Shown piece by piece: positions 34,144-46,058 of a stretch of DNA of 64,000 bases. The stretch comes from Tillandsia leiboldiana (Eukaryota; Streptophyta; Magnoliopsida; Poales; Bromeliaceae). The stretch is taken from positions 12,413,024 through 12,477,023 of the forward strand of contig CM055065.1 of NCBI GenBank assembly GCA_029204045.2, in the 5' to 3' direction. Both the position numbers and the translations under genes were made by a program. How positions within the stretch are numbered: the first letter of the stretch is position 1; each line of letters starts with the position of its first letter. The notes beneath the pieces were generated by a model. That model ran no database searches and was not told the DNA's origin. It saw only the letters and a program-made list of their open reading frames with translations.

Positions 34144-37100
34144 TGTCACGCCCCGGGGTCGAAACTGCGACCCGGGCTCGCTAACAGATCCGCCATCTGT
34201 ACGGAAACTGCCGTACAGACGAAGCGTCTAACCTGCAAAGACAGAACTACAGCTACATAGATATCAGAGCGGGTAAAAAGCTGTATTATAAAATTTCACA
34301 ACTACAAAGTTGCAACAACACATAGCCTATCTCCCAAAACAAGATGATACAAATAGAAGTCCACCTATACAACATCTACAAATCCAACTGGGAGATAGCT
34401 AAACAGGAAACTATACCCAACATAAACAACTCCCACAATCTGGGATGGTATATCTACCTCACTCTACAGAAACAATGCTGGTAGGGAACTATCACGCGAC
34501 TCCCTGTCCTCGGTCCGTCCAGTCAAGCTCGGCAGGAACGGAAGAAAGCCTCAGCAACCTGTCACCGACAGAGGGTGTGAGAACTACATCCTACAGTAGT
34601 TCTCAGTGGGTACCGTCTCCAAGAACCACGGTCTGCCCACTAAGTCTACTAGAGGCAAGAGATAACAGAAAAACTGATAATGTAAATAAGCTGGAAAGAA
34701 TCTACAGCTATCATGCCTCTATCTACTATGCTCAATAGGAAGAGACTATGGATGATGGTATGCAGCCACTCACTGCTGACAATATGTCACAAGTACTATG
34801 CCCAAGACACTCTACTATGACACATGCTATGCCAACACTCTCTCAGTGTAACCCATATCTCATCGACTGCCCCACAGGGTCCAGTCGAGTCAAGCCTGCG
34901 CCCCCTGGTGTATCAACCAGGGTGTCCAATCGGACAAACTCGATATCTCACACAGTGACCCCATGGTAGCACGGCCAGGGGTATCAAGCGACCTCTAGTT
35001 TATGAACTAGGCGCATCATCGCAGCCTCATCAGGCTCGGAATCATCAACGCACCCGGGGCGTAGCTCGAGGGGTGCGACCCCACCGAACTCAAGTATCAC
35101 AACTGTATCACTGTCTCACAAGTGGCTCCTGCAGGCTATAGTCCACGATCAAACAGATCGGTATCTCGATGCTCGAAGCACAACTCAGTCGGAGAACCCT
35201 CCACGACTCAATCTCACAACATTGTCCCACTCAACGAAAGTACTACACAGCTGGGACCACCGTCTCTCCCAACGGCTCCCACAAGAACGCCCCACTCAAC
35301 TCAACACACAAACTCACGGCCGGAGATGCTCCACAGCCAGATCTACGAAGGGTCCGAAACCCCGGGAGACTAATATCCACGTCCCCAAGAAAGAAAACAG
35401 CCCTTAGAACCCAGATCACTCGAATCCGCTCGGGTGGATAAGTTTATAAGAAACCATGTCATTTATTTCAGAAAAACCATTCGATCTGAGAGAAATCCTT
35501 CTTTTTAATGATTTTTAGTCTTTTTAGGAAAACCCTTTGAAATCAAGTTTTATGCCCAAACCTCGAAGAACTAATGCCCTCGTCCTATCAAACAAGAACA
35601 GACTCAGGCAACCTTGCGAGGCTTGGAAGATACCTTGGCTGACTAAAATCATGTATTCGTCCAAAAAGGTTCTGGGTTCAAGGTCCTGCTAACACACGTG
35701 CACCACGATCACAACACGGTGGTGACGAGAAGAACAGCGTAAAGTAAAACCCCGGGACCACCGTTTATCTGAAACGGTTCCCCACACACTAACACTGGCC
35801 TAACCCAGCCACCAGACCCCACTCGGCCCCCCGGCCCGAGTGCAACACCCGTCCCACAACACTCTGACCACTCAGCCCACTACCCGGGCGAGGAACACTA
35901 TGTCCAGAAGGATATGCACTGTGTGGGATGTCTAAAACATAAAAGAACCTAGCCCAGATTAAGGTTCTCTATTGGTCTGGTCAAACACATGCACAAATTA
36001 CGGGGGTGCTAGTTAAGTTCCAAGAAAACACTTAAACTAGCATGCAATCCTATCACAATAGAATTAGAAGGAAGTCCGTAGACTTGGAGAGAAAAACCAA
36101 CCCACCTCAGCTTGCCACCAATTGCTTGTCGACACTTGCAATTGGGCTCAGCGGGATTACCTTGCCTCCACTAGGTCCGCACGCAAAACGGAGCACGCTG
36201 CGTCCTACCACACGACCGCGCGCTCCGCGGATGTCCCGAAACAAGCCTGCGGGTCCACGCGACAGAAAAACCCACAACCGCCCCCGGCGGAAGCTAAAAA
36301 CCGCACCGCAAGCTGCCAGAAGCGAAGAAAACGCAAAATCAATCAAAACGGTCAAAACCGAGCATCCGACGGCGAAAAACAGCCTCCGTCGGCGAAAACA
36401 ACCTCCGTCAGCGAAAACCAGCGCCCGACGGTGAAAAAACAGACTGCGACGGCGAAAACAGCGCGCGGCGGCGAAAACCTGCCTCTGTCGGCGAAAAACA
36501 GTGCCCGACGGCGAAAAAAACAGACTCCGACGGCGAAAAACAGCACGCGGCGGTGAAAAACTGCTCCGTCGGCGAAAAACTGCGCCCGACGGCGAAAAAC
36601 AGCACGCGGCGGCGAAAAACTGCTCCGTCGGCGAAAAACAGCACGCGGCGGCGAAAAACTGCTCCGTCGGCGAAAAATTTCGCCCGACGGCGAAAAACAG
36701 CACGCGGCGGCGAAAAACTGCTCCGTCGGCGAAAAACTGCGCCCGACGGCGAAAAGCAGCACGCGGCGGCGAAAAACTGCTCAAAAACTGCTTGCGAAAA
36801 CAGCTCGCGAAATCCTGCGAAACTGCTCGCGAAAACCGCTCGCGAAAAAACCCTGCGAAAACTGCTAGCGAAACCGCTCGCGAAAAATCCTGCGAAAAAA
36901 GCTAGCGAAACCGCTCGCGAAAAATCCTGCGAAAACAGCGCCGACGGCGAAGACGACGCCCGACGGCGAAAAACGGCGCCGGCACGCAAACCGAGGTGCA
37001 CCCCGCTGTCCGGGAGCACGCCGAGCGTCGAAAACCCCGCCGTGCGACGAGGGAGGCCCGCCGCGCGGCGCCAACCCCGGTCGCGCCGCGCAGCGGCCTG

Positions 37101-37256
37101 CTGCGCGGTGACAGAACGCGCCGCGCAGCGCCCTGCGGCGCTGCGCGCGGCGCCCAGCGGCACTGCGCGCGGCGCCCAGCGGCGCTGCGCGCGCAGCCCG
37201 CTGCGCTGCGCGCGCCCCTGCCGCGCAGGCCCGCGCGCGGCCCGCGCGGCCCTGCC
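34144..37256 (-). repeat. Element W 3' LTR, truncated
   Basis: Matches 37303 onwards with an offset of 3159 bp. Similarity is lost in the GC-rich repeats near 37210-37256, next to the internal stub. It holds an array of about 20-bp repeats at 36360-36782. The ORFs at 34445-35441 have exact partners in the other LTR and resemble no known protein. Confidence 0.85.
36360..36782. repeat. 20-bp GGCGAAAAA tandem array
   Basis: Monomers of 19-21 bp such as CTCCGTCGGCGAAAAACTGC and GCACGCGGCGGCGAAAAAC, about 20 copies, with a higher-order pattern. The homologous array in the other LTR (39520-39785) is about 160 bp shorter. Long ORFs of both strands here are repeat artefacts. Confidence 0.85.
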
Positions 37257-37281
37257 AATCGGGCAACCAAAACTCATCCTA

Positions 37282-37294
37282 GGCTCTGATACCA
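37282..37294 (-). other. Primer binding site of element W
   Basis: TGGTATCAGAGCC on the minus strand, 8 nt after the LTR end at 37303; complementary to initiator tRNA-Met. Confidence 0.9.
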
Positions 37295-39519
37295 CTCTAA
37301 TCTGTCACGCCCCGGGGTCGAAACTGCGACCCGGGCTCGCTAACAGATCCGCCATCTGTACGGAAACTGCCGTACAGACGAAGCGTCTAACCTGCAAAGA
37401 CAGAACTACAGCTACATAGATATCAGAGCGGGTAAAAAGCTGTATTATAAAATTTCACAACTACAAAGTTGCAACAACACATAACCTATCTCCCAAAACA
37501 AGATGATATAAATAGAAGTCCACCTATACAACATCTACAAATCCAACTGGGAGATAGCTAAACAGGAAACTATACCCAACATAAACAACTCCCACAATCT
37601 GGGATGGTATATCTACCTCACTCTACAGAAACAATGCTGGTAGGGAACTATCACGCGACTCCCTGTCCTCGGTTCGTCCAGTCAAGCTCGGCAGGAACGG
37701 AAGAAAGCCTCAGCAACCTGTCACTGACAGAGGGTGTGAGAACTACATCCTACAGTAGTTCTCAGTGGGTACCGTCTCCAAGAACCATGGTCTGCCCACT
37801 AAGTCTACTAGAGGCAAGAGATAACAGAAAAACTGATAATGTAAATAAGCTGGAAAGAATCTACAGCTATCATGCCTCTATCTACTATGCTCAATAGGAA
37901 GAGACTATGGATGATGGTATGCAGCCACTCACTGCTGACAATATGTCACAAGTACTATGCCCAAGACACTCTACTATGACACATGCTATGCCAACACTCT
38001 CTCAGTGTAACCCATATCTCATCGACTGCCCCACAGGGTCCAGTCGAGTCAAGCCTGCGCCCCCTGGTGTATCAACCAGGGTGTCCAATCGGACAAACTC
38101 GATATCTCACACAGTGACCCCATGGTAGCACGGCCAGGGGTATCAAGCGACCTCTAGTTTATGAACTAGGCGCATCATCGCAGCCTCATCAGGCTCGGAA
38201 TCATCAACGCACCCGGGGCGTAGCTCGAGGGGTGCGACCCCACCGAACTCAAGTATCACAACTGTATCACTGTCTCACAAGTGGCTCCTGTAGGCTATAG
38301 TCCACGATCAAACAGATCGGTATCTCGATGCTCGAAGCACAACTCAGTCGGAGAACCCTCCACGACTCAATCTCACAACATTGTCCCACTCAACGAAAGT
38401 ACTACACAGCTGGGACCACCGTCTCTCCCAACGGCTCCCACAAGAACGCCCCACTCAACTCAACACACAAACTCACGGCCAGAGATGCTCCACAGCCAGA
38501 TCTACGAAGGGTCCGAAACCCCAGGAGACTAACATCCACGTCCCCAAGAAAGAAAACAGCCCTTAGACCCCAGATCACTCGAATCCGCTCGGGTGGATAA
38601 GTTTATAAGAAACCATGTCATTTATTTCAGAAAAACCATTCGATCTGAGAGAAATCCATCTTTTTAATGATTTTTAGTCTTTTTAGGAAAACCCTTTGAA
38701 ATCAAGTTTTATGCCCAAACCTCGAAGAACTAATGCCCTCGTCCTATCAAACAAGAACAGACTCAGGCAACCTTGCGAGGCTTGGAAGAAACCTTGGCTG
38801 ACTAAAATCATGTATTCGCCCAAAAAGGTTCTGGGTTCAAGGTCCTGCTAGCACACGTGCACCACGATCACAACACGGTGGTGACGAGAAGAACAGCGGA
38901 AAGTAAAACCCCGGGACCACCGTTTATCTGAAACAGTTCCCCACACACTAACACTGGCCTAACCCAGCCACCAGACCCCACTCGGCCCCCCGGCCCGAGT
39001 GCAACACCCGTCCCACAACACTCTGACCACTCAGCCCACTACCCGGGCGAGGAACACTATGTCCAGAAGGATATGCACCGTGTGGGATGTCTAAAACATA
39101 AAAGAACCTAGCCCAGATTAAGGTTCTCTATTGGTCTGGTCAAACACATGCACAAATGACGGGGGTGCTAGTTAAGTTTCAAGAAAACACTTAAACTAGC
39201 ATGCAATCCTATCACAATAGAATTAGAAGGAAGTCCGTAGACTTGGAGAGAAAAACCAACCCACCTCAGCTTGCCACCAATTACTTGTCGACACTTGCAA
39301 TTGGGCTCAGCGGGATTACCTTGCCTCCACGAGGTCCACACGCAAAACGGAGCACGCTGCGTCCTACCACACGACCGCGCGCTCCGCGGATGTCCCGAAA
39401 CAAGCCTGCGGGTCCACGCGACAGAAAAACCCACAACCGCCCCCGGCGGAAGCTAAAAACCGCACCGCAAGCTGCCAGAAGCGAAGAAAACGCAAAATCA
39501 ATCAAAACGGTCAAAACCG

Positions 39520-39785
39520 AGCATCCGACGGCGAAAAACAGCCTCCGTCGGCGAAAACAGCCTCCGTCAGCGAAAACCAGCGCCCGACGGCGAAAAAACA
39601 GACTCCGACGGCGAAAACAGCGCGCGACAGCGAAAACCAGTCTCCGTCGGCAAAAAACAGTGCCCGACGGCGAAAAAACAGACTCCGACGGCGAAAAACA
39701 GCACGCGGCGGCGAAAAACTGCTCCGTCGGCGAAAAACTGCGCCTGACGGCGAAAAACAGCACGCGGTGGCGAAAAACTGCTCGA
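39520..39785. repeat. 20-bp GGCGAAAAA tandem array, shorter copy
   Basis: Same monomers as at 36360-36782, with about eight fewer. Length change between otherwise near-identical LTRs points to recent slippage or unequal exchange. Confidence 0.8.
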
Positions 39786-40089
39786 AAACTGCTTGCGAAA
39801 ACAGCTCGCGAAAACCGCTCGCGAAAAACCCTGCGAAAAACCCTGCGAAAACTGCTAGCGAAACCGCTCGCGAAAAATCCTGCGAAAACAGCTAGCGAAA
39901 CCGCTCACGAAAAATCCTGCGAAAACAACGCCGACGGCGAAAAACGGCACCGGCACGCAAACCGAGGTGCACCCCGCTGTCCGGGAGCACGCCGAGCGTC
40001 GAAAACCCCGCCGTGCGACGAGGGAGGCATGCCGCGCGGCGCCAACCCCGGTCGCGCCGCGCAGCGGCCTGCTGCGCGCTGACAGAACG

Positions 40090-40470
40090 CGCCGCGCAGC
40101 GCTGCGCGTGGCGCCCAGCGGCGCTGCGCGCGCAGCCCGCTGCGCTGCGCGCGGCCACGCGCCCGCGCAGGCCCGCGCGGCCCTGCCGCGCGGGGCCAGG
40201 CACTGCCGCGCGCGCCTGCGCGCGGCCACGCGCCCGCGCAGGCCCGCGCGCGGCCCGCGCGGCCCTGCCGCGCGCGGCCAGGCACTGCCGCGCGCGCCTG
40301 CGCGCGGCCATGCCGCGCGCGCCTGCGCGCGGCCAGGCAATGCCGCGCGCGCCTGCGAGCGGCCCTGCCGCGCGCGGCCAGGTAGTGCCGCGCGCCTCCA
40401 GGCAGTGCCGCGCGCACCTGCGCGCGGCCAGGCAGCGCCGCGTGCAGCACTTTGCTGCACGCGGCGTCGC
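40090..40470. repeat. GC-rich repeats in LTR W
   Basis: Repeated units of about 25-35 bp built from GCGCGCCTGCGCGCGGCCAG and GGCCCTGCCGCGCG. All-frame open reading in this block (for example on the minus strand over 39855-40767) is due to composition. Confidence 0.8.
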
Positions 40471-40895
40471 GCCCAGCGGCACGTCGCCGCAGGGTGCTGC
40501 CAACAGCAGCACCCTGGCGCCGCGCTTGCGCCGTTGCGCGCGCGCGCGGCCGCCGGCGACGGAAACGTTTTTAAAAAAAATATAAAAACCCCCGATAAAT
40601 CCAATAAAATCCCAAAATCCATTTTTGCTCTTTAAAAATCCAATAAAAATCCAAAAGCTCTCTAAAACCCGAGAAAACCTCAAAAATCTGAAATTGCTTA
40701 CCTCGACGACGCTCGCCGCACGCCCACGAGCTCCACGCGGCCTCCAACGGCGAGTCCCAAAAACCAAGAACGGTCCAAACCCTCTTCTTTCCTTCTTCTT
40801 CCTTTTCCTCTCTTTTCTTTTCCTTTCTTTCTTTCTTCCTTTTCTTTCTTTCTTTTCCTTTCTCTGCTACAGAGGTGGTAGGTGGAGGGGAGGGG

Positions 40896-40903
40896 CTTTT
40901 ATA
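40896..40903 (-). promoter_or_regulatory. Candidate TATA box of LTR W
   Basis: TATAAAAG on the minus strand, followed by CCCCTCCCCTCC and a purine-rich leader. Confidence 0.55.
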
Positions 40904-41420
40904 AAGCAAAAGCTTTAATTAAATTAATTAACTTAATCCAAAAACCCAACTCCAACTCACTTTTTGCCCTCGGGCCCTCCGCCGCTGTCCGGAACCTCCC
41001 GAACTCCGCTGTAAATCAAAAGTACACGCGCTCACAGCTTTTTCTCTTCAAAAAGCTCATCCGTTGAGGCGGGGTGCTCAAATCAAATACCGGCTCCAAA
41101 ATTGCCAGTTCCGACTCACTTTTTGCCTCCGGGTCCTCCGCGTCAGTCCGGAACCTCCCGAACCTCGCTGTAAATCGAAAGTACACCTGTTCCAAGTGTT
41201 TCTGAATTTCTGGCGCTCCACGGTGAAGTCGGTAATTTCCAAATCTCATCCTCAATCGGCATACAAAGCCCGGAAAAACCCCGAATCGAGCTGGAGCTTC
41301 TGCGTTGATCCGAATCAACCCGGCATCAACTGTAAACTCAAATGCAACACGCCCAAGGCAACTCTCTGCTCCAAGTCATCTATGTGGTTGGCGCGCTACC
41401 CAAAGACCTGGTACTCTACA

Positions 41421-41425
41421 CCACG
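41421..41425 (+). other. Target-site duplication of element W, right copy
   Basis: CCACG, the decayed partner of CCGCG at 34139. Confidence 0.85.
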
Positions 41426-41434
41426 GCTAGGGTT

Positions 41435-41440
41435 TATAAG
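41435..41440 (+). promoter_or_regulatory. Candidate TATA box of Copia-1 accessory gene
   Basis: TATAAG in CTAGGGTTTATAAG, aligned with the TATA boxes at 20748 and 54131. It is now cut off from its palindrome cluster by element W. Confidence 0.5.
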
Positions 41441-41559
41441 AAACGAAAGGGTATTTGATTTCTTTTTACCTCAAGCTTTTGTTTCTAAGTTTCCAGAGCT
41501 TCTCTCTCTAGACTACATCAAATTTGGACTCTTCCAAACTCAAGTTCTTTGGATTTCAA

Positions 41560-41942
41560 GTAAGTCTCTTTGATCAAAACTCGAATTTTTCACTATTTTT
41601 GCCCCGTTCTTCAAAACGTGAGTGAAAATCATGATTCCAATTCGATTTTAAACGGTTTTTGGTCAAATTTCTTTTGAAATAAGAACTCTGGGTAGATTAG
41701 TTTTGTTTATATGCCTTGTATTCTCTTGATTAACGGATTTTTGAGGTTTGATTTCTGAAAATTCGGTTTTAGGGCATATTATAAGAATTTTTGTAAATCA
41801 TGGAATTGATCTATTTTTAAAATTCTTTTTGCAAAACTAACTTGATTCCTAGTCTCTGTACACGATAATGATTGTTTGGGTACAATTTTTAAAATTTTTC
41901 AAAATTAAACAATTTTTCGTGTTCTTGAGTTCTTGCTCGCAG
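41560..41942 (+). other. Candidate 5'UTR intron of Copia-1 accessory gene
   Basis: Donor TTTCAA/GTAAGTCTC and acceptor TTGCTCGCAG enclose 383 nt. The acceptor lies 29 nt before the ATG at 41972. Confidence 0.6.
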
Positions 41943-41971
41943 GTTCTTCATTTACTAACGCACTAGCAAAG

Positions 41972-43052
41972 ATGGTGTTCGCATGGATTCTTGTACTCAT
42001 TGTAGCAATGGTGCACACACGAGCGACAAACAAGCTCAAAAGAGCAAAGAAAGCTCAAGACAAAGGAGAGTATGTCCCTGTGGACAACTCAGATTCGGGA
42101 TCCGAGACGGAATCAGTCGATTGGGACGAGCTCATGGAAGAAGGCGCAACACATGCTGCATCGACTGCATCAAAGGGGAAAGCCCCTGCAGCTACTTCAA
42201 AGGTGAAGACACCACCAACCGCCGCAGAGAAGGGGAAAGCCCCAATAGAACCAACTACGGTTACAATGAAAAGGAAGAGCGTTGCTCGAAAGAGAGGTAG
42301 TGCTCGCGGAATCTCAATCGAAGAACCACTTGCAAGCGAGCCTCCTCCACAGGAATTTGTGCACATAAGCTCTGAGAGGATAAAGGACTTTGAGAAGAGG
42401 GAATGCATTGGTGAGCGACATGTAAATGTCAAAGCACGCCTAGTTGAACTTTATTGTTTGCTATAACATTCTGCCGAATATGCAAACTAAGGTTCTCCGT
42501 TGGGACAGAATGTTGTTTCTATATCTCATTGGACACCCTACAGCTTCGTTGGGATCAAATTTCAACATTCCGTATCTTATCTGGTCAAGGATGGCGAGAT
42601 ATGTGGAGAATGCCCATCCCACTGAGAGACTTCCGTTCCCGATGATAATTATGCGCATCTTCAGAAAGTACAAGATCGACACAAGCTCGAGCGCGTACAT
42701 GCATAGTTTGGGGACTATTAATGATACAACAATTGTGAAGTCCCTCTCCACAAGACAGGATGAGCCTCTCACACCTCCTCGCAGCAAGAGACAAGCAGCA
42801 CCTTCAGCACCAGCAGCACCTACAGCACAACCAACAGCAGCGGGAACTTCAACTTCAGAGGATAATGCCTCTGTTACGTCAATTTACCGAGAACAACAAC
42901 GGCTTTCATCGGAACAAGAGCGAATGTCTTCCGAATTCGTCAAGATGACCACCGACATAGGAGAGTTAAAAAAGAAACAGAAATCTCTGGCCAAGTTAGT
43001 CAAGAAGATCTTTCAAAAACTTGGTTGCAGCAGCTTTGAGGATTCAGACTGA
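41972..43052 (+). pseudogene. Copia-1 accessory protein gene, internal deletion
   Basis: Starts with the conserved hydrophobic N terminus (VFAWILVLIVAMVHT), then a lysine-rich and an acidic stretch, and reads to RECIGERHVNVK near 42432. About 145 codons of the central domain are then missing relative to the intact ORF at 18817-20223. The remaining part resumes in another frame (FIVCYNILPNMQTKVLRWDRM from 42446) and runs to the coiled coil and the end KKIFQKLGCSSFEDSD at 43049. The ATG at 41972 is chosen by alignment with the two relatives. Function cannot be retained. Confidence 0.85.
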
Positions 43053-43395
43053 GATTTTCTTTCTTATGTTCTAATTATCTGTTTGTTTTGCAGGTTTTAA
43101 AATTTAGTTCTTACTCTTTTTGGACTTTTCACTCCCTTTAATTTTTGTACTTTTGGCTAACTTCAGTGACAAAAAGGGGGAGAGAGATATGAACAAACAA
43201 TGGTTTGTGAGAACTTTGGACTATTAAAACTTGGAAGGTAAGTATGACAATAACTTTGCTTTGTATTGTGAATGAATGCATGCCTCAACTAACTATTTGA
43301 CTAACTATTTGGGCATGTAATCTTACTAACAACTTGTTGGATGACTAAAATACTTATGACATTTGGAATTTAATGCTTAGATGATATGTGAATTG
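43053..43395 (+). other. Copia-1 3' noncoding region, first part
   Basis: No gene. It has the second purine tract AAAAAGGGGGAGAGAG at 43171-43186, preceded by CAGTGAC, in the same position as in Copia-2 and Copia-3. Confidence 0.7.
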
Positions 43396-43400
43396 CTTTG
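43396..43400 (+). other. Target-site duplication of solo LTR S, left copy
   Basis: CTTTG here and at 46059-46063. Confidence 0.9.
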
Positions 43401-43777
43401 TGTAGTGATCCGGCCCTTAGGGGTATTTTTGACCCACATATAGTCATTTAAGCCTTTAAGTGAAATAAAATTATTCAATTCTTAAAAGTTGCCCATTGTG
43501 TGGTGCTGGTATTTTTCTGCGATAGAGCGCGGAAAAAGAAAGCCGACGGTGCGATCGGATCTGAAATCCGATATCGGATCTCCCGGAACGGAATTCCTAG
43601 TGATACGGTGATTAAGTCATGCATCGGAATCCGTGCAAAATATCTTGCACCCGTTAGAGATAAGGTGGGTTATCTCGTAGGGGATAATTAATTAGTTAAT
43701 TAATTATCCGATGACGGAAAATAGAATTCTCTTACGTACGAATTAAAGAGGAAATTAATTAAAGATATAGTACGAGC

Positions 43778-43785
43778 TATATAAG
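43778..43785 (+). promoter_or_regulatory. TATA box of LTR S
   Basis: TATATAAG in GCTATATAAGGGATCC, about 380 bp after the LTR start, followed by a purine-rich leader. Confidence 0.65.
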
Positions 43786-44200
43786 GGATCCCGACTATCG
43801 GAAAGAAAAGAAAAGAAAAATAAAAACCCTAATCGGTGAGGAGAGAAAAAGGAAAAGACGGAACCCTAGCCGGAAGAAAGGGAAAGGAGAAAGAGAAGGA
43901 GCCCGATCTTCCCGGACATCGAACCGAAGGCAAGAACGCGACCGGACAACCTTCCCGTCGATCTTCGGTTAGTAAAATAATTGTTACAAATTATTTGGGA
44001 TTTTTTCCGTCGTCCTTTTTATTTGAGTTTTTGGGTGTCTCCGTCGAATCCGTCGCCGTCGCCGTCATCGTCGCCATGCTAGGGCACGGAACGGACGGCG
44101 GAGGCGCGCGGTGCCGCTAGGGCATCGCGCGGAGGAGAGTCGCGGACGGCCACCGCCGCCGCAAGCGGCGACGGGACCGCGCGGGCCATACCCGCGCGGA

Positions 44201-44640
44201 CGCCGCGCGGCTACCGCACGGACGGCACCCATGCGGACCCGCAACCGCGCGGGCACCGCATGGGCGCCGCGCGGCTACCGCGCGGGCGACACCCACGCGG
44301 ACCCGCAACCGCGCTGGCACCGCATGGGCGCCGCGCGGCTACCGCGCGAGCGGCACCCACGCGGACCCGCAACCGCGCGGGCACCGCATGGGCGCCGCGC
44401 GGCTACCGAGCGGGCGGCACCCACGCGGACCCGCAACCGCGCGGGCACCGCATGGGCGCCGCGCGGCTACCGCGCGGGCGGCACCCACACGGACCCGCAA
44501 CCGCGCGGGCACCGCATGGGCGCCGCGCGGCTACCGCGCGGGCGGTACCCACGCGGACCCACAACCGCGCGGGCACCGCGCGGGCACCGCGCGGGCGCCG
44601 CGCGACCGCCGCACGGGCAGCACCCGCGCGAGGCACCGCG
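44201..44640. repeat. 64-bp GC-rich tandem array
   Basis: Starts of CGCCGCGCGGCTACC at 44201, 44265, 44329, 44393, 44457 and 44521 give an exact 64-bp period over about six and a half units. Since 64 is not a multiple of three, the array reads through all three frames. This accounts for the long overlapping ORFs. Confidence 0.95.
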
Positions 44641-46058
44641 CCGCGTGGGCGTCGTCCGCGGAGACACGCCGCGCGGTTCCGAACCGCGCGGGGCTCCGGC
44701 GGACGACGACGGCGGCGCGGGATTTCCGGTTTTCGTCAACCCGGACGGTGTTGGACTTTTCCGTCGAAAAGAGTAAATTGGGTCTTTTGTTTTGGGATGT
44801 TAGTACACGTTTTTGACTATAGTTATCCTTATGGACTTTCTTTAGGTCCAGGAGCGCAGCGGGGGTGCGCGAAGGATTCAGGTGTTCCGATTTCTCTTCA
44901 ACTAGGTGGGTACGGTTGCGATAAGTGCAACAAGTGCAGTAAGTGCATCTATCATCATTAAAATGCTCTTAATTTGTCTAACAAAGTAGATGGACAGTTT
45001 AACCTTTCGCATAATTGTGTTTTATCTAACAATTGAAGCGGCTACGGTCGCGGTGCTCACTACACGCCGATCTCGGCAAATCCGTTTTGGATGCTGCACG
45101 TACACAGGCGGATTGGCCTCCGCATGGGTGTACTTTTCCGGAGAAGTGGTCTATCTTTTGACCTGTGTTCCTCACAAAGGGGTGGGAGCCGTGAGGACCC
45201 CTTCGCGCCCGCTGAAAATAGCACACCAGCACCGTGAAGGGGTTAAAAGCATCAAAAATGTGTTTGCGCACATGGGGAGACTTTAGTCTCCCCGACAGGT
45301 ACTCTGGGGTTGGTGCCCAACTTAATTGATAAATCTGGGGTTGGTGCCCAGCTTAATTATGTGCAGGGTTTTAGCGAAAGGTTCCGGTGTATTCGGTTTC
45401 CTTCTTATTCCTTATTGATATTAGACATCTACTTTGTTTGTCACTGACTTTACCCACTCCGTGATAGGTGTTACGAGGTGCGTTAGCCGGGAGGGCGGTG
45501 AGACTGCGTCGCGAGGACCGTAGTCAGGATACTTGGGTTTTTATCTCATCTTCCTTATGCTTAGATTAGTTCATTTGCTTGTGGATCTTATTAGTCGTGG
45601 ACATGTATTAGATAGCACTGTGGATGAGATGTACCTATGCGTTTTAGTTACTTTCAGTGATGTTTTCTTATGCGGCACGCTTTCAGGAAAAGTTAAATGA
45701 TTTCGAAAACGTTTTCTCAAAACGAAGTGCCGTGTGGGCACGGGTTTTGCAACCGCTGGTTTTATCCTTTCCAAACGATGACGCCGCTTTTATAACATTA
45801 GTTAAAGTACTGTACTCCGTTTGACGATGTATGTCTATTGTATGGTTGATGGTTGGTGTATGATGTTGTAAACGAAACGCTTGTTGTAAATGAGACGCCG
45901 TGCATATACAAAGGAGACTCTGTCCGTGGGCAGAGAGAATTTGTGTATGTGGTGGTCTGGCACGCACCGGGGATGAGGTTTAAGTTACCTTGTTAAGAAA
46001 AAAATAATACACGCAATTTTCCGCTTTGATAGACTCAAAAACCCCCGGGGGCGTGACA

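Larger units (their letters stand above)
34144..41420 (-). mobile_element. Gypsy element W: long LTR, PBS and a truncated second LTR
   Basis: A 7.3-kb insertion starting TGTCACGCCCC and ending CTCTACA. On the minus strand it is a complete 5' LTR (41420 to 37303), the PBS (37294 to 37282), about 30 bp of internal sequence, and a second LTR lacking its first kilobase (37256 to 34144). All coding sequence is gone. The two LTR copies are almost identical apart from repeat number, so the element is young. It disrupts the accessory-gene promoter of Copia-1. Confidence 0.85.
37303..41420 (-). repeat. Element W 5' LTR, complete
   Basis: 4118 bp, on the minus strand TGTAGAGTACC to GGGGCGTGACA. It includes a candidate TATA box at 40896-40903, followed by a purine-rich tract (40790-40862), a GC-rich repeat block at 40090-40470 and the 20-bp array at 39520-39785. 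Confidence 0.85.
43401..46058 (+). mobile_element. Solo Gypsy LTR 'S'
   Basis: 2658 bp from TGTAGTGATCCGG to GGGGGCGTGACA, flanked by perfect CTTTG duplications, with no internal region. It is a single LTR left after recombination between the two LTRs of a former element. It has a TATA box at 43778 and a GC-rich 64-bp tandem array. The TATACAAAGGAGACTC block near 45907 is shared with LTR T at 59815. The GC-rich ORFs over 44111-44961 fall in the array and are not genes. Confidence 0.9.

Noticed and set aside
36107..37419. Long ORFs of up to 295 codons in LTR W
   Set aside because: They translate the 20-bp GGCGAAAAA array and GC-rich repeats in several frames, with no conservation beyond the repeat.
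44111..44961. ORFs of 221 and 233 codons
   Set aside because: They read through the 64-bp tandem array, which is open in all frames.
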